DNA from: Steromphala cineraria
Taxonomy: Eukaryota; Mollusca; Gastropoda; Trochida; Trochidae
DNA length: 64,000 nucleotides
Assembly (NCBI GenBank): GCA_916613615.1
Contig: OU744721.1
Coordinates: 85,317,060 to 85,381,059 of the forward strand
Direction: 5' to 3'
Shown: piece after piece, positions 1 to 12,370 of the stretch
How positions within the stretch are numbered: the first letter of the stretch is position 1
How the letters are laid out: every line of letters starts with the position of its first letter
The notes under the pieces: model-generated
Told to the model about the DNA's origin: nothing
Seen by the model: only the letters and a program-made list of their open reading frames with translations
Databases searched by the model: none
Position numbers and translations under genes: made by a program

Positions 1-770
1 TTATAGGGTATTTATAATATGCCAAACAAATAATGTTTTATATTGCTGTTTAGATTTAAAATTTGTGTAGGGTTATATCATGTTAGAATTTGCAATCGTA
101 ATTAATCTACATGCATATGTAGGATTATTCATAGATTTGTAGCATGTCAGATATTAAGCGATTATGTTGTCATTGCATACCCAGTAAATTGCTAATGAGT
201 AGCAATGGCGCATCTTTTTGAGAGTCTGTAACATAGATCACCGAAAGTGCAATTAAGACCCAATAATGGACGGGTTTATCATTTGCTGATCAACAAAAGA
301 ATTAAACTTTCTTGCAGCTCGGCTGCTTTACATGGTTTGCTACTTTCAAATGTTTGTTAACAGTTGACATGTTAATTTTCTGAATATAAGGAATGAAGTC
401 GTCTTAAACGTTAATATAATAGTTTATAACAAACGTTTGTATCTTAATTCATAATATCAAAAAGAAAACGCATGAGAATTTGATGATCCTTTAAAGGTTA
501 AGTCCAGGCATGTAAATATATATTACAATGGCTGAGCAAATGAAATTTGTTGATATTTTTAAAACAATTATCATACTATATATTTTTAAAAATATTTGCT
601 ACACTTAAACATTTAGATTATCTTTATAATAACTTGAGTTTCTATCATGAAATGCATGTGTATCATTCTTTGTTAATAGTAATTATATTTCAAAAAATAA
701 TGAATATAGAAGAGACGTTTTGTCTGTCAAGATGATGAAATGGCCGAAGCGTGTTTGAGCGTTCGGAGGC
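1..770. other. AT-rich noncoding DNA, nothing recognised
   Basis: No supported gene, RNA or repeat. The only open frame (547-735, 62 codons) is AT-driven and low complexity in composition, with no recognisable motif. Confidence 0.6.
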
Positions 771-1045
771 GTGTCAGTCGGGTTTGGCTAAGGCGGGAGG
801 GGAAGTGAAAACGTGTTAAATGTTGTCTGATGCTATCTGGATACGCTCATTTCACGCTTTGGCTATTCTGTCTCAATGAAGTTTCAACAGTGCCAATCCG
901 GGCCAAGACGTATTGCAAACACGGTTAGGTTAACAGAGATAAATCTCCCTCCAACAGCCAAACCGTGATAAGACGCACAGACCAGCTGAGGTCAGGGAGT
1001 GCCAATCTGTGTATAACGGTGTAGCATGACTCCCCTAATCAGCTG
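771..1045. promoter_or_regulatory. GC-richer island with clustered TTGGC/GCCAA half-sites (candidate regulatory element)
   Basis: Seen: composition rises clearly above the surrounding AT-rich DNA. Six TTGGC or GCCAA pentamers lie within about 220 bases (784-788, 859-863, 892-896, 902-906, 957-961, 1001-1005), and CAGCTG E-box cores sit near 983 and 1041. Known: TTGGC is the half-site of NFI/CTF factors and CANNTG is the bHLH core. Inference: a conserved enhancer or promoter-proximal element. No long frame crosses it. It could equally be a fragment of an unrecognised noncoding exon or old repeat. Confidence 0.25.
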
Positions 1046-1376
1046 TTCCCGGATAAAGCGTATTTTATGGTTTTAGACCCCACATCTATTATGTCCTCAT
1101 TAACTAATTTACGGACCATTTCACTGAGTCCTTTTCAACTTCCCTCGATACGCAGTACATCAGGCTTCACTGACATATAAGTTTGAAGCATGGAAATTAT
1201 TTTACTGAGATACAAATACACGGACAATAGTTGTATTATTTTCACAAAATTAGCATCAAATACAAATTTGCACAATGTGTCAAAATCAATCACCCATAAA
1301 TCGTCTAGTATGTGAGGTCTAAGAATTTAGAGCGTAATCTTCCAACTAAAATATTATTCATTATCCATGGATACCA

Positions 1377-1622
1377 TTGCTTCCTTGGGTAGTCACTCCA
1401 GCTGGAGATAATAGACGTGTCAAGTTCACAGTATGCATTAAAATTCCCGGCGCTTCTAGCCCAAATCACTCTCCCGGAGAGCGGCTATCAGAGGCTCGTA
1501 AAAGTGATACGGCTGAGTACGCTTTGGCTCTGCTCCAGGGAAATTACCCCGGCGCTGAGATAGCCCCAAATATGATACGTTTCAATCCGCATTGGACGCG
1601 GATAGGATATAAGTACAATTGA
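1377..1622 (+). other. 81-codon open frame of unknown status in a GC-richer patch
   Basis: An ATG-started frame whose composition is more balanced than its neighbours and which has no low-complexity runs. I recognise no domain; it has no obvious signal peptide or membrane segment and no second copy in the window. It may be an exon piece or chance. It lies 330 bases downstream of the GC-richer island, so the two may belong to one unrecognised transcript. Confidence 0.12.
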
Positions 1623-1769
1623 TACAATTATCTATTTTGATGAGATAATCTAAAAGGATGAAACACTACGTAACTCCACATGTTTTCCTGTGATTGACTA
1701 TTCCCCAATATCGAACTCAGGAAAGTATAATAACAAGTGAATAATATTTTTTTTTAAAAACAGAGTAAA

Positions 1770-2055
1770 AATTACACAGTTTCTTTATTGGATCAGTAGA
1801 AGGTCATTTGTGACAAGCATTTGCAAAAGCCTTTGAAATCGGTTTTAAGTTGGCAGATAAATGTTTGTAATCCTATCATCTAGAGTAGCTGAAATCAATA
1901 TCAATATTAGATTGGTTGTTATTTCTATTTGCTTTTTTGTATGTAATTGATCTTAAAGAGGATCAGCCTGGATACAGGAATGAAAGTCGACGGTGGAATG
2001 CTATTCATCAGTCATGTGTAGACGATTATATCATTCCTTTACAGTATGTTAGAAC
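1770..2055 (+). repeat. F3 module, copy A
   Basis: Matches 10155-10440 in the same orientation and 26605-26825 inverted. Shared landmarks are CACAGTTTCTT near the start, a block around GCTGAAATCAATATCA, and CCTGGATACAG at 1967, followed by a CATTAGTAATGTG-like tail. The sequence matches no transposon class I know and has no terminal repeats. It is followed at constant spacing by an F1 copy. Confidence 0.7.
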
Positions 2056-2059
2056 CATA

Positions 2060-3760
2060 CTGTAATATAACAAGACTTAAGAAAATGCAACATGACGATT
2101 GTGCCACAACAGGGGTAGAATGATTTAGATTTTGAAATTAATTGACAGTATTTATGAATACATGACAAGAAATGAAAGACATGAATTGTGACACGGCCGA
2201 ACAGAACATCCTACAGGTTATCGAGAATGCAGTGTAGCAAAGTTTCATTCAAAGGTCAAGTTAATCAAGTAACTTGAGAATGTTTGCAAGATTAAGTTTC
2301 AAGATTCGATATAAGGATTCATGTATCTATCACGAACATGTGTTAAGAAATTTTCTAAAAGTAAATCCCTATCTTTCTTATTTTCCACAATAAGTTATTT
2401 AAATTGGTTTATTGGCGACTGTATTTTTATGTAAATTTAAATGCGTCTGTTCCAAGTCAATATATACTAGTTTATGATGTATCTGTATGTAGTAAATATT
2501 CATTTGATTCCAAATGAGTAAGTGACTGATGAAACATTTCACTAACATCATTGCTATATCACTATGATAAATCATTGCTACTTTTTTAAACCACATATGG
2601 TATTTCTTCCAATGAAATATTACACAGTCCTGATACACAGATAGTATTTGGAATCTACATCGTTGCTCTGAAATGTCAAGAGAAGTTAAAGATGAATTTA
2701 ATATGAACAATATATCTTCACATCCCAAAATGGAAATTACAATATCATAGTTTTAGTTCATTTCAAGTTGCTGCTGCCAGTAAATAGAATGACTTACCTG
2801 CTCACCTTGGAATAAGCACAGCAATTACACAAGCTGATCTGAAAACATGTCTTTTGTCGGGTTTTTTTTCACAAATGAACTAATTAATAAATTAGTATCT
2901 AAAATGAATGTAAAAATATTTATGTTTAAATGACATTAAATGTGTTTTAAATTATATAGTTTTTTTCATGCTACTTGAATTGTGTAGAAATAATAATCAA
3001 TTTATATATTGTGAAATAATTTAAATCATATAGATATTTCATTTAAATACGCATTCAGAGCGAAGATGCATGTTATATGATGTATTTTTCATTCTCGGTA
3101 AATATATAGATTTGATTTCATTTGTAGGGACAGGTGAGTTATTGAAAGGCTTTATTATTTTAAACAAATATCCTTTTCTTTTGCAGACAATTGAGAAAAT
3201 ATGTAAGACATGCTTATCAAAGTACCAAACAACCCTTTAAAGACAACTTGCTTTAATAATAGCGTTGGTTTATTTGAAGCTGTGATAGTCTCTTAACACT
3301 GCTCCTTATGTGTGTGCCATGTGATAACAGCTTGGTATCATAATTAAACGTTTTAATACATTGTTTATTATTTTTGCATAACACCTCAATCTCTGCGTTA
3401 TATTTGTGACTATTAACAAGTTTAGGGAAGAGAAAGGGAATCACTTATGGAAATATTTATACACAAAATTGAGGTGAAGGTAAGAGTTTTCCATTTAAGC
3501 ATTTTTAATATGATATTCTTTTGGGTTATACTGTTTCAAGATCATTTATATATACCGTATTATTGAATGATACAGTTTGCCAACAAAAACGAAAATTAAT
3601 TGTTTTTTATTGCCCCTGGCCAATATAAGCAGAATTGTGATTACATTTGATTAATAAAGTCCGATAATAATAATAAATTGTATGCATTCAATTCAAATGT
3701 TTTTGGCTAGGCAATGAAAGGATTATTTTACATTATTAGTATTTCCAGTCAGCAGAATTT
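2060..3760. other. Interval between F3-A and F1-A, weak paralogue of 10.45-12.15 kb
   Basis: No gene seen. Its length almost equals the F3-to-F1 interval in P1 (10450-12150), implying common ancestry, but I could align only scattered words between them. The 109-codon frame on the minus strand (2399-2728) has no motif. Confidence 0.4.
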
Positions 3761-3763
3761 TGG

Positions 3764-4010
3764 CTGACATTTATCAGTTTGAATAGTGAACGTCTATATG
3801 TCTTCACCAGCTAACACCTGAAAGACGATCCTTTAGTAATTGGATTTACATGTACTAACAGATCTCTACTTGTCTTCACACATGGAAACTGACTACATGT
3901 GTATGCTTATATCATTACTCAAGGTGCTTGTCCTGTAACAATAGCCTTTTTCTGAATATGAATAATACCGGTAAATCGTTTTTCACAAGAAGAGACTGCA
4001 TGAGTGCTAT
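3764..4010 (+). repeat. F1 module, copy A
   Basis: Bipartite repeat. The 5' block begins CTGACATTTA and contains CACCAGCTAACACCTGA, a GACGATCCTTT core, ATTTACATGT and ACTTGTCTTC. The 3' block contains AAGAAGAGACTGCATGAGTGC. Six other copies lie in the window on both strands. No TIR, poly-A tail or target-site duplication is visible. Confidence 0.75.
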
Positions 4011-4014
4011 TTTT

Positions 4015-5340
4015 TATTTCTTGATATTTACAACATTTCAAAGGTTTGATGAAAGTTACAATTGGTATTTCCAAATTATGCGACCCTGACTACTGCTTGT
4101 TTGTTTAGCACAAAGTGCAGAATGAAATAAAATTGAAGAAGTAAATCAATATATGTACATTTTAATCTTTTTAATGTTAAGAGATCAATTTGAACAGAAA
4201 AGAAATGTATGCCGAAAGCCAACAAAAAATCCTTTACCCTGAACTTGAAAGGCATAATGTATACAAAGATGCTGTAAAACAACAAGATGCAAGAATAATT
4301 CTCACTTCACTTGCAGACTGATTGTTTAAAGTTATTCAAATGAGTACTCTGCATTTCATGAGTTTGAAGATTACGATCTTGTAAGAAAGGTGTTACTGTA
4401 CTAACTCAAATTTGATTTTAAATATCCGATCGTTCACTGCTCGTTCTAAGAAGCTCTAATGAGATTGAAGGTCATGTGAAGTTTAGCCAGTAGATAATGT
4501 GTGCTACATATTAACTAGGTATTCATCTATGGTTCTTGAAATGAAAGAGCTTATGGGAAATGAAACTAATGAAAAAGGCTTAAGTGTAAGGTTTGAAATT
4601 ACTGGAACTTAATATTGATAATGACAATTGTTTCAGACTTAATAGTCCTGCTTCAATTGTTTGGCACTAAAATTAATTTAGTCTAGGAATTTAACTCATT
4701 CATGTCGAGTTTCAGCAATTCCGATCAATTTCTTTTGTTGAGATGTCTTGTAAGTATAATGTCAAAAAATGTATCAAACAGAGCTAAAATACAGTTTCCC
4801 TTTAGAATAGTGTCTGCTGAAATTTCATGTTAATTTTAGTGTCTGCCACTTACATTTATTTGACTTTAAATTTGCTGTGATGTAGGTATGGCTTGACCAA
4901 TATTGTATGAGAGTGTTTTGATACAGTTCTGAAAGCTTTCTTGAATCTAGATCAATGAATGTAATGGACTTGAGTGTAAAATTGCTTATGTTAATACTTT
5001 AAATTGAACTTGTAGTTCTTTCTATGAGGAATATCTTGAGTTGGTCAGAGTGCATCTGGAGACCTTGTTTGCAGTAGAGAACGTTTCTACACACAGAAAT
5101 GATTGGGTGCAATGCAACACTGGCTTTTGGCGTACACTCCATGATTCGGTAGTTTCAAAGGGTGCTCGAAGGTTTACCGCAGTGAAACAAACCCAATAGT
5201 GTTGCTGGACTTCTCCCGACAATAATACTAAAACTCCTGATAGAAGTGAAACACTCTTGAACCGGCGCTAGGTAAACCCCAAATCACCTCACCTCACCTC
5301 TGTTTTCCATTCCATACCAAAGTCTTGATATGATAATCAT
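4015..5340. other. AT-rich noncoding DNA with a more mixed-composition patch
   Basis: Mostly AT-rich. The stretch 5030-5290 is less AT-biased and ends in a short CACCT tandem (5285-5300). I see no coding motif, Pol III box pair or repeat partner in it. Confidence 0.5.
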
Positions 5341-5342
5341 AA

Positions 5343-5380
5343 AATCAAACATGGCTAACGTCACATACAACTTCACCGGG
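5343..5380 (+). repeat. F6 fragment: start-codon block followed by a splice-donor-like GTGAGT
   Basis: The block AAATCAAACATGGC followed by GTCAC matches the F6 copies at 14.56 kb and 17.88 kb (minus strand). From the ATG the frame reads MANVTYNFTG, holding two N-glycosylation sequons (NVT, NFT), and then runs into GTGAGT, a good splice-donor match. Inference: an F6 copy that could be a short first coding exon. No matching acceptor exon was recognised downstream, so this remains tentative. Confidence 0.35.
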
Positions 5381-5384
5381 TGAG

Positions 5385-7590
5385 TGTACCATGCTGTCTT
5401 GTAAAGTTTAAATTATTCATGTTCAATGTTTACTTCCCACCTTCCAAAGAGTTATTTCATTTTACTGTAAGCAGCATCATGCTTTTTTTATGCATATTTG
5501 AAACTCTAGTGTACCTCAATATTGAGTGGTAAACCTCAATGCGGAATAATGCAGTGTCAATGTCATCAATGGAAGTTGAGTGTGTGGACAAATATGTCTG
5601 GCAATCTCCTCTTCGATATCACGACAAACACTGTCTGATAGTTCTGTTGTTGTTTTGTTTGAAGAAATGTTTGATATGATGTTTCGTTCATAACTATAAT
5701 ATATAATTACAGTTAGCAAATAGCCAATTGCATTCCAAATAGAACTTGCGTTCATCTTTTACAATATTATGGTTCATTATAGCACTCTTTATAGGTCAGT
5801 GACACATGCCATCGCTAAATAAGCAATGCTTTGTACACCTGATGTCATTACGTGCTAAAAATGATACATACAAGTTTTTTTGTAGCAGGAGCGCTAACAA
5901 ACTTTCTAAGTCTATGGCATTAATGCTTTCTACACCTAAGATTGCTTAAGATATATTGTGTACTATGTTTTATAAGTAATAGTTTTATTTCATAGTCAGT
6001 AGAGCTTTCAAGCTTTATAAAGTCTATGACATTAACAAGACACCTTATTCTAAAGAATTTTAGTGTACAAAGTGGTATTATATATATCCAACATTGCTAT
6101 TGCAGAATTAAACCCATGTTATGAGGTTTACAGAAGACAATATTTACGATAAGCTGTATTGAAATGTCTGTTGTGTCCAAATTGAAGGAACAATGACAAA
6201 AGTAGATATTCATACAACAATATCCCTGTCTTCTGTATGTAACTAATGCAAATACTAAAGGGCTATAGAGATTTGGAAAAAGTATTAATCTTGTCTCGAA
6301 CAATTTAAGTACATGTGACTAAAAGACGCTGACTGTACATGTGTTTCGTAATATCTATGACTCGGTATGAATAGAAGAACGGTTTTGTATAAATGACCTG
6401 TCATCCTGCTAAACTTAATTTTCACATCAGTCACGATCACAATCAGTTTCGCTAAATAACAACAGATAATAAAGCAGCTATAAGACTTTGTATGATTGAT
6501 TGTGTATGGCGCAAGTCCGATCAATTGTGATTCGATTTGTAAAGCTGTCAAACCAACCACAATGGATCAGTATTTATGATTAAAACAAAGGGGATGCTGA
6601 ATTCAAACGTAAATAACACAATATAAAACATTGTAATAAATAAAAAATTACAGATAACTATAACAAATTGCATGTCCATGTCATGCTCGTTTCATCTGAT
6701 TTTCATGTTAGATTGAATCATTAACTATAATCAGAGCTCCAAGATCAAATGACTGTATCCGTACCAGAGGCTATTACTAAATATAATTTGAGGCATCAAT
6801 GTTTAGAAAGACAATGTATTTCAAATGATGAGATACAACGATGACTTTTATGATAAACAAGATTAATTGTATGTGATATGCTTGATGTGCACACGTATGT
6901 AAATTAAGAATAAGGGAGCAGTCAGTTCATACAAGTTAACTTATCTACAACACTGACACCATCACGTCTCGCGACAACGGAATACATTATTTCAATGATT
7001 AAACATGCCATCTTTCTGCTTGCACTGCTAAACACACATGTAGCTAATCCAATATTAAAAATCAATCAAACTTGTGATTATAAGCAGTATTCATGTTTTG
7101 ACTCTTTCTTGTTCTCCAAAAATCTAAATGTACCTAAGTTAGCATTGTGAAGATTGAAATGTGAGAGAATGGCCTCATATAATATCTCTAAGATGGGACA
7201 TACAAATAGTTATAAGTCAGCAACACATGGGCAAGAGTTGACAGAAATAAATTGTTGTAATGAACATCGCGAAAATGAATTTTTGAAAAAACAAAACATT
7301 ATTCATCAAAGAGTGCCATAAATAACTGAGGAAAGGTCGTGACTTATAACCTAGTAATACATATTTCATAGTATTCTTTATTTTTCCTCTAAAATTAATT
7401 TCCTTTCTGTACCTTGTTCATATTTTTACAGGATCTGTATAGCCCAGTCGTTAGATGATGTAGTTATATCAATGTACTGACATTACAGTTGATGTGAAAT
7501 GAAGGTCATTCCTGTCATCTTCATTTAGAAAGTATTGCCTTCAAATCCTGATATTACTATCGTTTGGGTAACTGAACATATATCGTAATT
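5385..7590. other. AT-rich noncoding DNA, nothing recognised
   Basis: No gene, RNA or repeat partner found. Open frames here are short and compositionally random. Confidence 0.5.
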
Positions 7591-7845
7591 CTTTTTTTCC
7601 CGATTCAATCAATCAACCACCTTTCTCCTGTACAGAAATACATTACCCCTGTGTTACATCTTATGAAACAAATTGAACAGCACTGAAGGTAACACCTCCT
7701 TTAAATAGTCACTACAGCGCAATTTGCTTCCTACAAACCTGTGCGTCACAGTAGATACTCTAATGACAAAAGACTGTAACGTGATATGAAGACAGATGTG
7801 GGTGCTTTCTGTCATAATGTCTAATCAAGAGTCTACATAAAGATC

Positions 7846-8061
7846 ATGGAAAGGTTAAGTAACCAAGGACTAGTGCTGAATAAAATACTACGTGAGTGTG
7901 TGGAACTAATCTATCTCTATCAAAATCCTACGGAATCTTATTTGGCAGGGCGAATGAGCTCTTTATTGCCTCAGGGTTTATGCAAGTCCTGGATACTCTA
8001 CCGTTGCCGTAGAAAGTTTCTTCCGACTGCTTGTAACCGTAAAGGGGCTTTGAATAAATAA
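7846..8061 (+). CDS. Candidate short ORF kept in both arms of palindrome 1 (left copy, 71 codons)
   Basis: Unknown protein, starting MERLSNQGLVLNK. The right-arm partner (28713-28889, minus) keeps the same frame from the same ATG for about 50 codons. Between the copies I count seven substitutions, of which five are synonymous and two replace residues (S/N and L/V), plus one 9-base in-frame indel after codon 17. The frames then part after the codons for SWI through an indel, and the C-termini differ. Against coding: about 75 bases upstream of the ATG are even better conserved, there is no recognised domain, and the peptide is small. It could be one exon, since GTGAGTG follows codon 15 and could be a donor. 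Confidence 0.22.
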   Translation: MERLSNQGLVLNKILRECVELIYLYQNPTESYLAGRMSSLLPQGLCKSWILYRCRRKFLPTACNRKGALNK

Positions 8062-8306
8062 CCTAAAGTATCTCGATACTTCAGTCACATTCAAAATACT
8101 TTTTATGCAATATTTTTTCCTATACATGTAAATTTGTACACGCTTACTTTTGTATACGTGAAGTTACTATGAGCATAGTACGTTGGATGCGTTTTATATC
8201 TATTAGACGTCTAATAACATATACTACATATATCGAATCATAGATTATAATAATATTTGTGTGAAATCCAAAGACTGATATCAACAAGAGTCATCAGAAG
8301 ATGACA

Positions 8307-8836
8307 TATCCCACCGGTTCCACATGATCGTAAGATGTAAACCTTTGAAAGATAATTTTAAATTATCCAAGCAAGGTTCATAATAGTATAAGCTAATATA
8401 TATATGAAACGAAACCTTTCATGAACAGAGTCCAAATAAGAGCCGTTTCTATAGAAATAATAACAAATAAAATTTTTAGAAATGTGAAAATATCAAAAGG
8501 CACCACTTCAGTAGGTGGGCAATACACATGTAAAGTTTCAGAAAGATATGTGGACCGTTTTTTTTAGTTCTGCTCCGGAAACGAAACCTTTCATGAACAG
8601 AGTCCAAATAAGAGCCGTTTCCATGGAAATAATAACAATTTCAGAAATGTGTAAATATCAAAAGGCACCACTTCAGTAGATGGGCAATACACATGTAAAG
8701 TTTCAGAAAGATATGTGGACCGGGTTTTGAGTTCTGCTCCGGAAACAAAATGATTACGGACGGACGGATGGACAGACGGACATACAGACGGAAAGGGTGA
8801 TGACTATATCCCACGGTATTACATACCGGTGGGATA
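8307..8836. mobile_element. Nonautonomous element with TATCCCACCGGT terminal inverted repeats and tandem core
   Basis: The ends are perfect 12-base inverted repeats (TATCCCACCGGT at 8307-8318 and its complement at 8825-8836). Inside are two units of about 170 bases, then an ACGG/ACAG-rich tail. The matching place in the right arm of P1 (between 28450 and 28690) lacks it, so it probably inserted after the arms formed. Known: bivalve pearl-type elements combine short terminal repeats, tandem ~160-170-base units and no ORF, and have been linked to Helentron-like rolling-circle elements. The class assignment is inference. Confidence 0.75.
8406..8745 (+). repeat. Tandem ~172-base units inside the 8.3-kb element
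   Basis: GAAACGAAACC occurs at 8406 and 8578 (172 apart), with a third partial start at 8742. Each unit holds AAAAGGCACCACTTCAGTA and ends CTGCTCCGGAAAC. The unit is homologous to the 171-base unit at 16.5-17.4 kb. Confidence 0.85.
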
Positions 8837-10154
8837 AAAATTGAATAATGAAGATATCAATGAAATTCCTGTAAAATCATCAAAGTACAGAAAGGTGAAG
8901 TCAATACTACACATTATGTGGAGGATTACCTCACTAGGCTTGTATTAGCACAATTAAAGCCTATATAAATCAAAATTATTTCAACACGCTGTCAGTCTAC
9001 AACACTCGGTCACTTCAAGTGTTACTGATGTCATTGTGACTGCACCAATGATATCTGCTTAACCAGACAACAGTTGCTAATTGGTCATTTACGTCCCTGC
9101 TCTCCCTGTCGGCGTTTTGGTCATTTGTCAAAAGGATTATCAGAAATGAAAATTGAAGATATCTGGACGACAAGCTGTGATGCTGAACTAAAACGAAGCC
9201 TTTACAACATCATTTTCAAATAATTATAGAACGTGACATCAGGTACATAATACTGTTCAACAAATGCCAAAACTTAGAGAAAATTGGCATTGAACAGATG
9301 ATAGCACAGGTTTTATATCCAATCCACATACCTAATCACTTACAATTATTCAAGACAGTTATCATATGTTCAATGATTGTTTAAGATCTTAGATAATTAC
9401 TAATTCTTTTCAAGAAAATTGTGAAAGGAATATCAGAAAAAAACAATTTATTTACAGTAACATTTGACAGAATTTATGGTATTACATAGAGAAACTACAG
9501 ATTTCAGGCATGAACCACATTGAAATAGGTGCTTTAACAACTATTTGAACGTAACATACTACTGACCTTATTACAAAGCAAGTTAATGAGGTATGATAAA
9601 GCAAAGAATAAATGATAAATGTAGATAATACAAACATTTCATTATCAAAACTAAATAGTATGAAATGCAATTTGAATAATTAAGAATTTGAATTTCAGTC
9701 AGGATTACAATTAATGCACCCGCAAATGTATATTCAATCTGTGACAGTCAGTATTCTTATGCAGTGGATCACTAGGTATTCATTACATATTTTTCAATTA
9801 AGCATAAACAAATAGATCTTATCTTGTCCATATAATATCATAAAGCACCAGATTGATGTACTAACAACATTACGTGCAGTAACAGAGACTCTACCATTGA
9901 AATTTATTGAATTGTAGAATACTAAACCACTTACACAACCAACACATGCGACTAATGTACTATTTTCGACCACTTATTTTGTGAATTATGGAGAAAAACA
10001 ATAACTTATTTTATTACATTTGATCGACTGTCTCGCATTCATACCCACTACCTGATTTAAAAATCTTGACATCTTGGTTTTTTTTCTGATTGATTATTTT
10101 CAAACCTGAAACTGATAAAGTCTGATTTAAGAAATATGATAAAGCAGTGTATAA

Positions 10155-10440
10155 AGTGACACAGTTTCTTAATTGGATCAGTGGAAAAGATCAATAACGA
10201 TCACCAAATGTCTTTGTAACAGGTTGTAAGTCGGCAGATGAATTAGGGTAATCCTATCACATAGGAAAGCTGAAATCAATATCATTATCAGATTGGTTAT
10301 TATTTTAAAGGCTTTTCTACACGTAATTGATCTCACAGAAGATCAACCTGGATACAGAAATACACGGCAGTGACAGAAGGTAATCATTAGTAATGTGCAG
10401 AACGATCATATGATTCCCCTTCAGTACGTTACAATCAAAG
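10155..10440 (+). repeat. F3 module, copy B (P1 left arm)
   Basis: Direct paralogue of 1770-2055 and inverted partner of 26605-26825. CCTGGATACAG begins at 10347. F1 copy B follows 1806 bases later. Confidence 0.8.
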
Positions 10441-12152
10441 CAGAATAACAAATGACTTTTGCATTTGAGAGAAAACATTTTGACTAAGTGTTAGCAACAC
10501 TGATAATATAATTCAATAGATGTTGTGAGTTGATTTGAATAAGTCTAGATTCCTTTAGAAATCAGCAACATCTTACTGTTTTTTGTATGTTTTTCATATA
10601 AATGCCATTTGCTTTTGTGTACCTTACATGTTTAACACTGCAACAGATATTCACTTCACACCATGTTATATTCTCTGATTACATATATCTATTACAATAC
10701 ATGATGTTGTGATTGTGAATAATTTACCCCTAATTTGATTTGATAAGCGTAAAGGCCAGGACATAGATCTCTACTTGTCCTCCTTGGTCATTTATTGCTT
10801 TTGTTGCACAGTGTTATAACTACCTACCATGCCTAACCATGTGGTTCATTGAGCCTACCAACGGGTACAACCATAACTATAAAGGTAAATGCTGAACTTC
10901 TCATTAGCAACTTACAAGTACATCATGGGGGCTATCAAAATTATAGTGTCTATGATGGGCATCTTAAACAGCTAACTTGAGGATATTTCAAGAAATGACG
11001 TTAGGGGGCCGATATTCTGATCCGGCTTGATCCTGTGTGAGGAACTTTTTCTCTTATCTATTTTCTGTCTTTTTTCTTCCAAGCATTAGTGAGTGTTCCA
11101 GCGGATTTTAAAATGCAATGGTAAGGTGAGAGTTTGCATGTATCTGTAGACAAAAATCACATTATTTGTGGTATTCATGGGGATTCCATTTCTTTTAGAC
11201 CGTACTTTTCTATCAAAATATATCAATTTGTTGAATTATTTTTCTTTTGTTGTTTGCATTTGTCCTTAAATAAAATATTTTGTGTATTCAATCTTGAGTT
11301 TGTGGTCATTTAGACTATGAAACCCTGAATACTGCGGACCTCCTATTACAGTGTTAATATGGATATGGAAAATATAAATTTCTCATGTCAATATGTGAAT
11401 ATGCAACAACTGTTCGTTTAAAATCGGTATGAGATCAGGTCAAATATGTGAAAAAGTTATTGTTACTCTAAACTATAAAACTACTTCATTATGATTGTTC
11501 AAAGTTGATAAGGATTTGATTTGTCGTTGATTTTCTTCACAAAGTGCAATGCGCTATGTGTCTACGATCTACTTACACTAGGCCTTGTGATGTTTGTAGT
11601 TCAGTTCAACGAGAAACTGATATTCATACTCATGAGCAGATCAGATTATTTATTCGATATAATCATACACATTTCATTTAAATTGTTCGAGGCTTTTGTT
11701 AATTTTTTATTTCTATGTCAATAACCCTTTGAAAGCATTTCTTTAAGGGGCAGGTATGTAAACATTCAAATTGATCAATTGTTTTCAACAAAGATGCATG
11801 GCAAACAAGAAGAAGGGCAATATGCCAGTGAATGCAATAACATTGTGGCAAATGATATAGTTATAACTTGCCTTGGATAACACTTCATTTTTCTGACATA
11901 TATTATCTTAACTCTAACGAATTAGTTGATGGATGGATATAATCGCAACAGATTGACATTACATACATATTTTTAAAGAAAGCATCAGTATTGTTAGTCA
12001 CCTTGTCTTGAATACCACTTCATTTTCAGACATATATTATTTATACTGTTAGGTTAATGAATTGAAGGATGGATTTAATCGCAACAGGTTCACTTTCATG
12101 TACATACACATTATAAAAATGGCATCGGTATTGTCGTTCAGCAGTATTGTAG

Positions 12153-12370
12153 CTGACATTTAACAGTGTCAATAACCATCATCCTAATGTCTTTTACCAG
12201 CTCACATCTAAGGGACGATCCTTTGTAATTAGATTTACATGTGATCAAAGATATATACTTGTCTTCTGACACGATTAATTGACGGTATGTCTTATGGTAA
12301 TGTAATGTGGTACTGTTCAGTAAGTTTTTGATTCAGGACTTTCAAGAGAAGAGTCTGTGTGTGTACTTCC
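12153..12370 (+). repeat. F1 module, copy B (P1 left arm)
   Basis: Begins CTGACATTTAACAGTGTCAA and carries ACCAGCTCACATCTAAGG, GACGATCCTTT, ACATGTGATCAAAGAT and ACTTGTCTTCTGACACG. The 3' block is GAGAAGAGTCTGTGTGTGTAC. Its palindrome partner is 24790-25019. Confidence 0.85.

Noticed and set aside
2399..2728. 109-codon minus-strand frame.
   Set aside because: Random composition for AT-rich DNA, no motif, no conserved copy in the paralogous interval at 10.45-12.15 kb.
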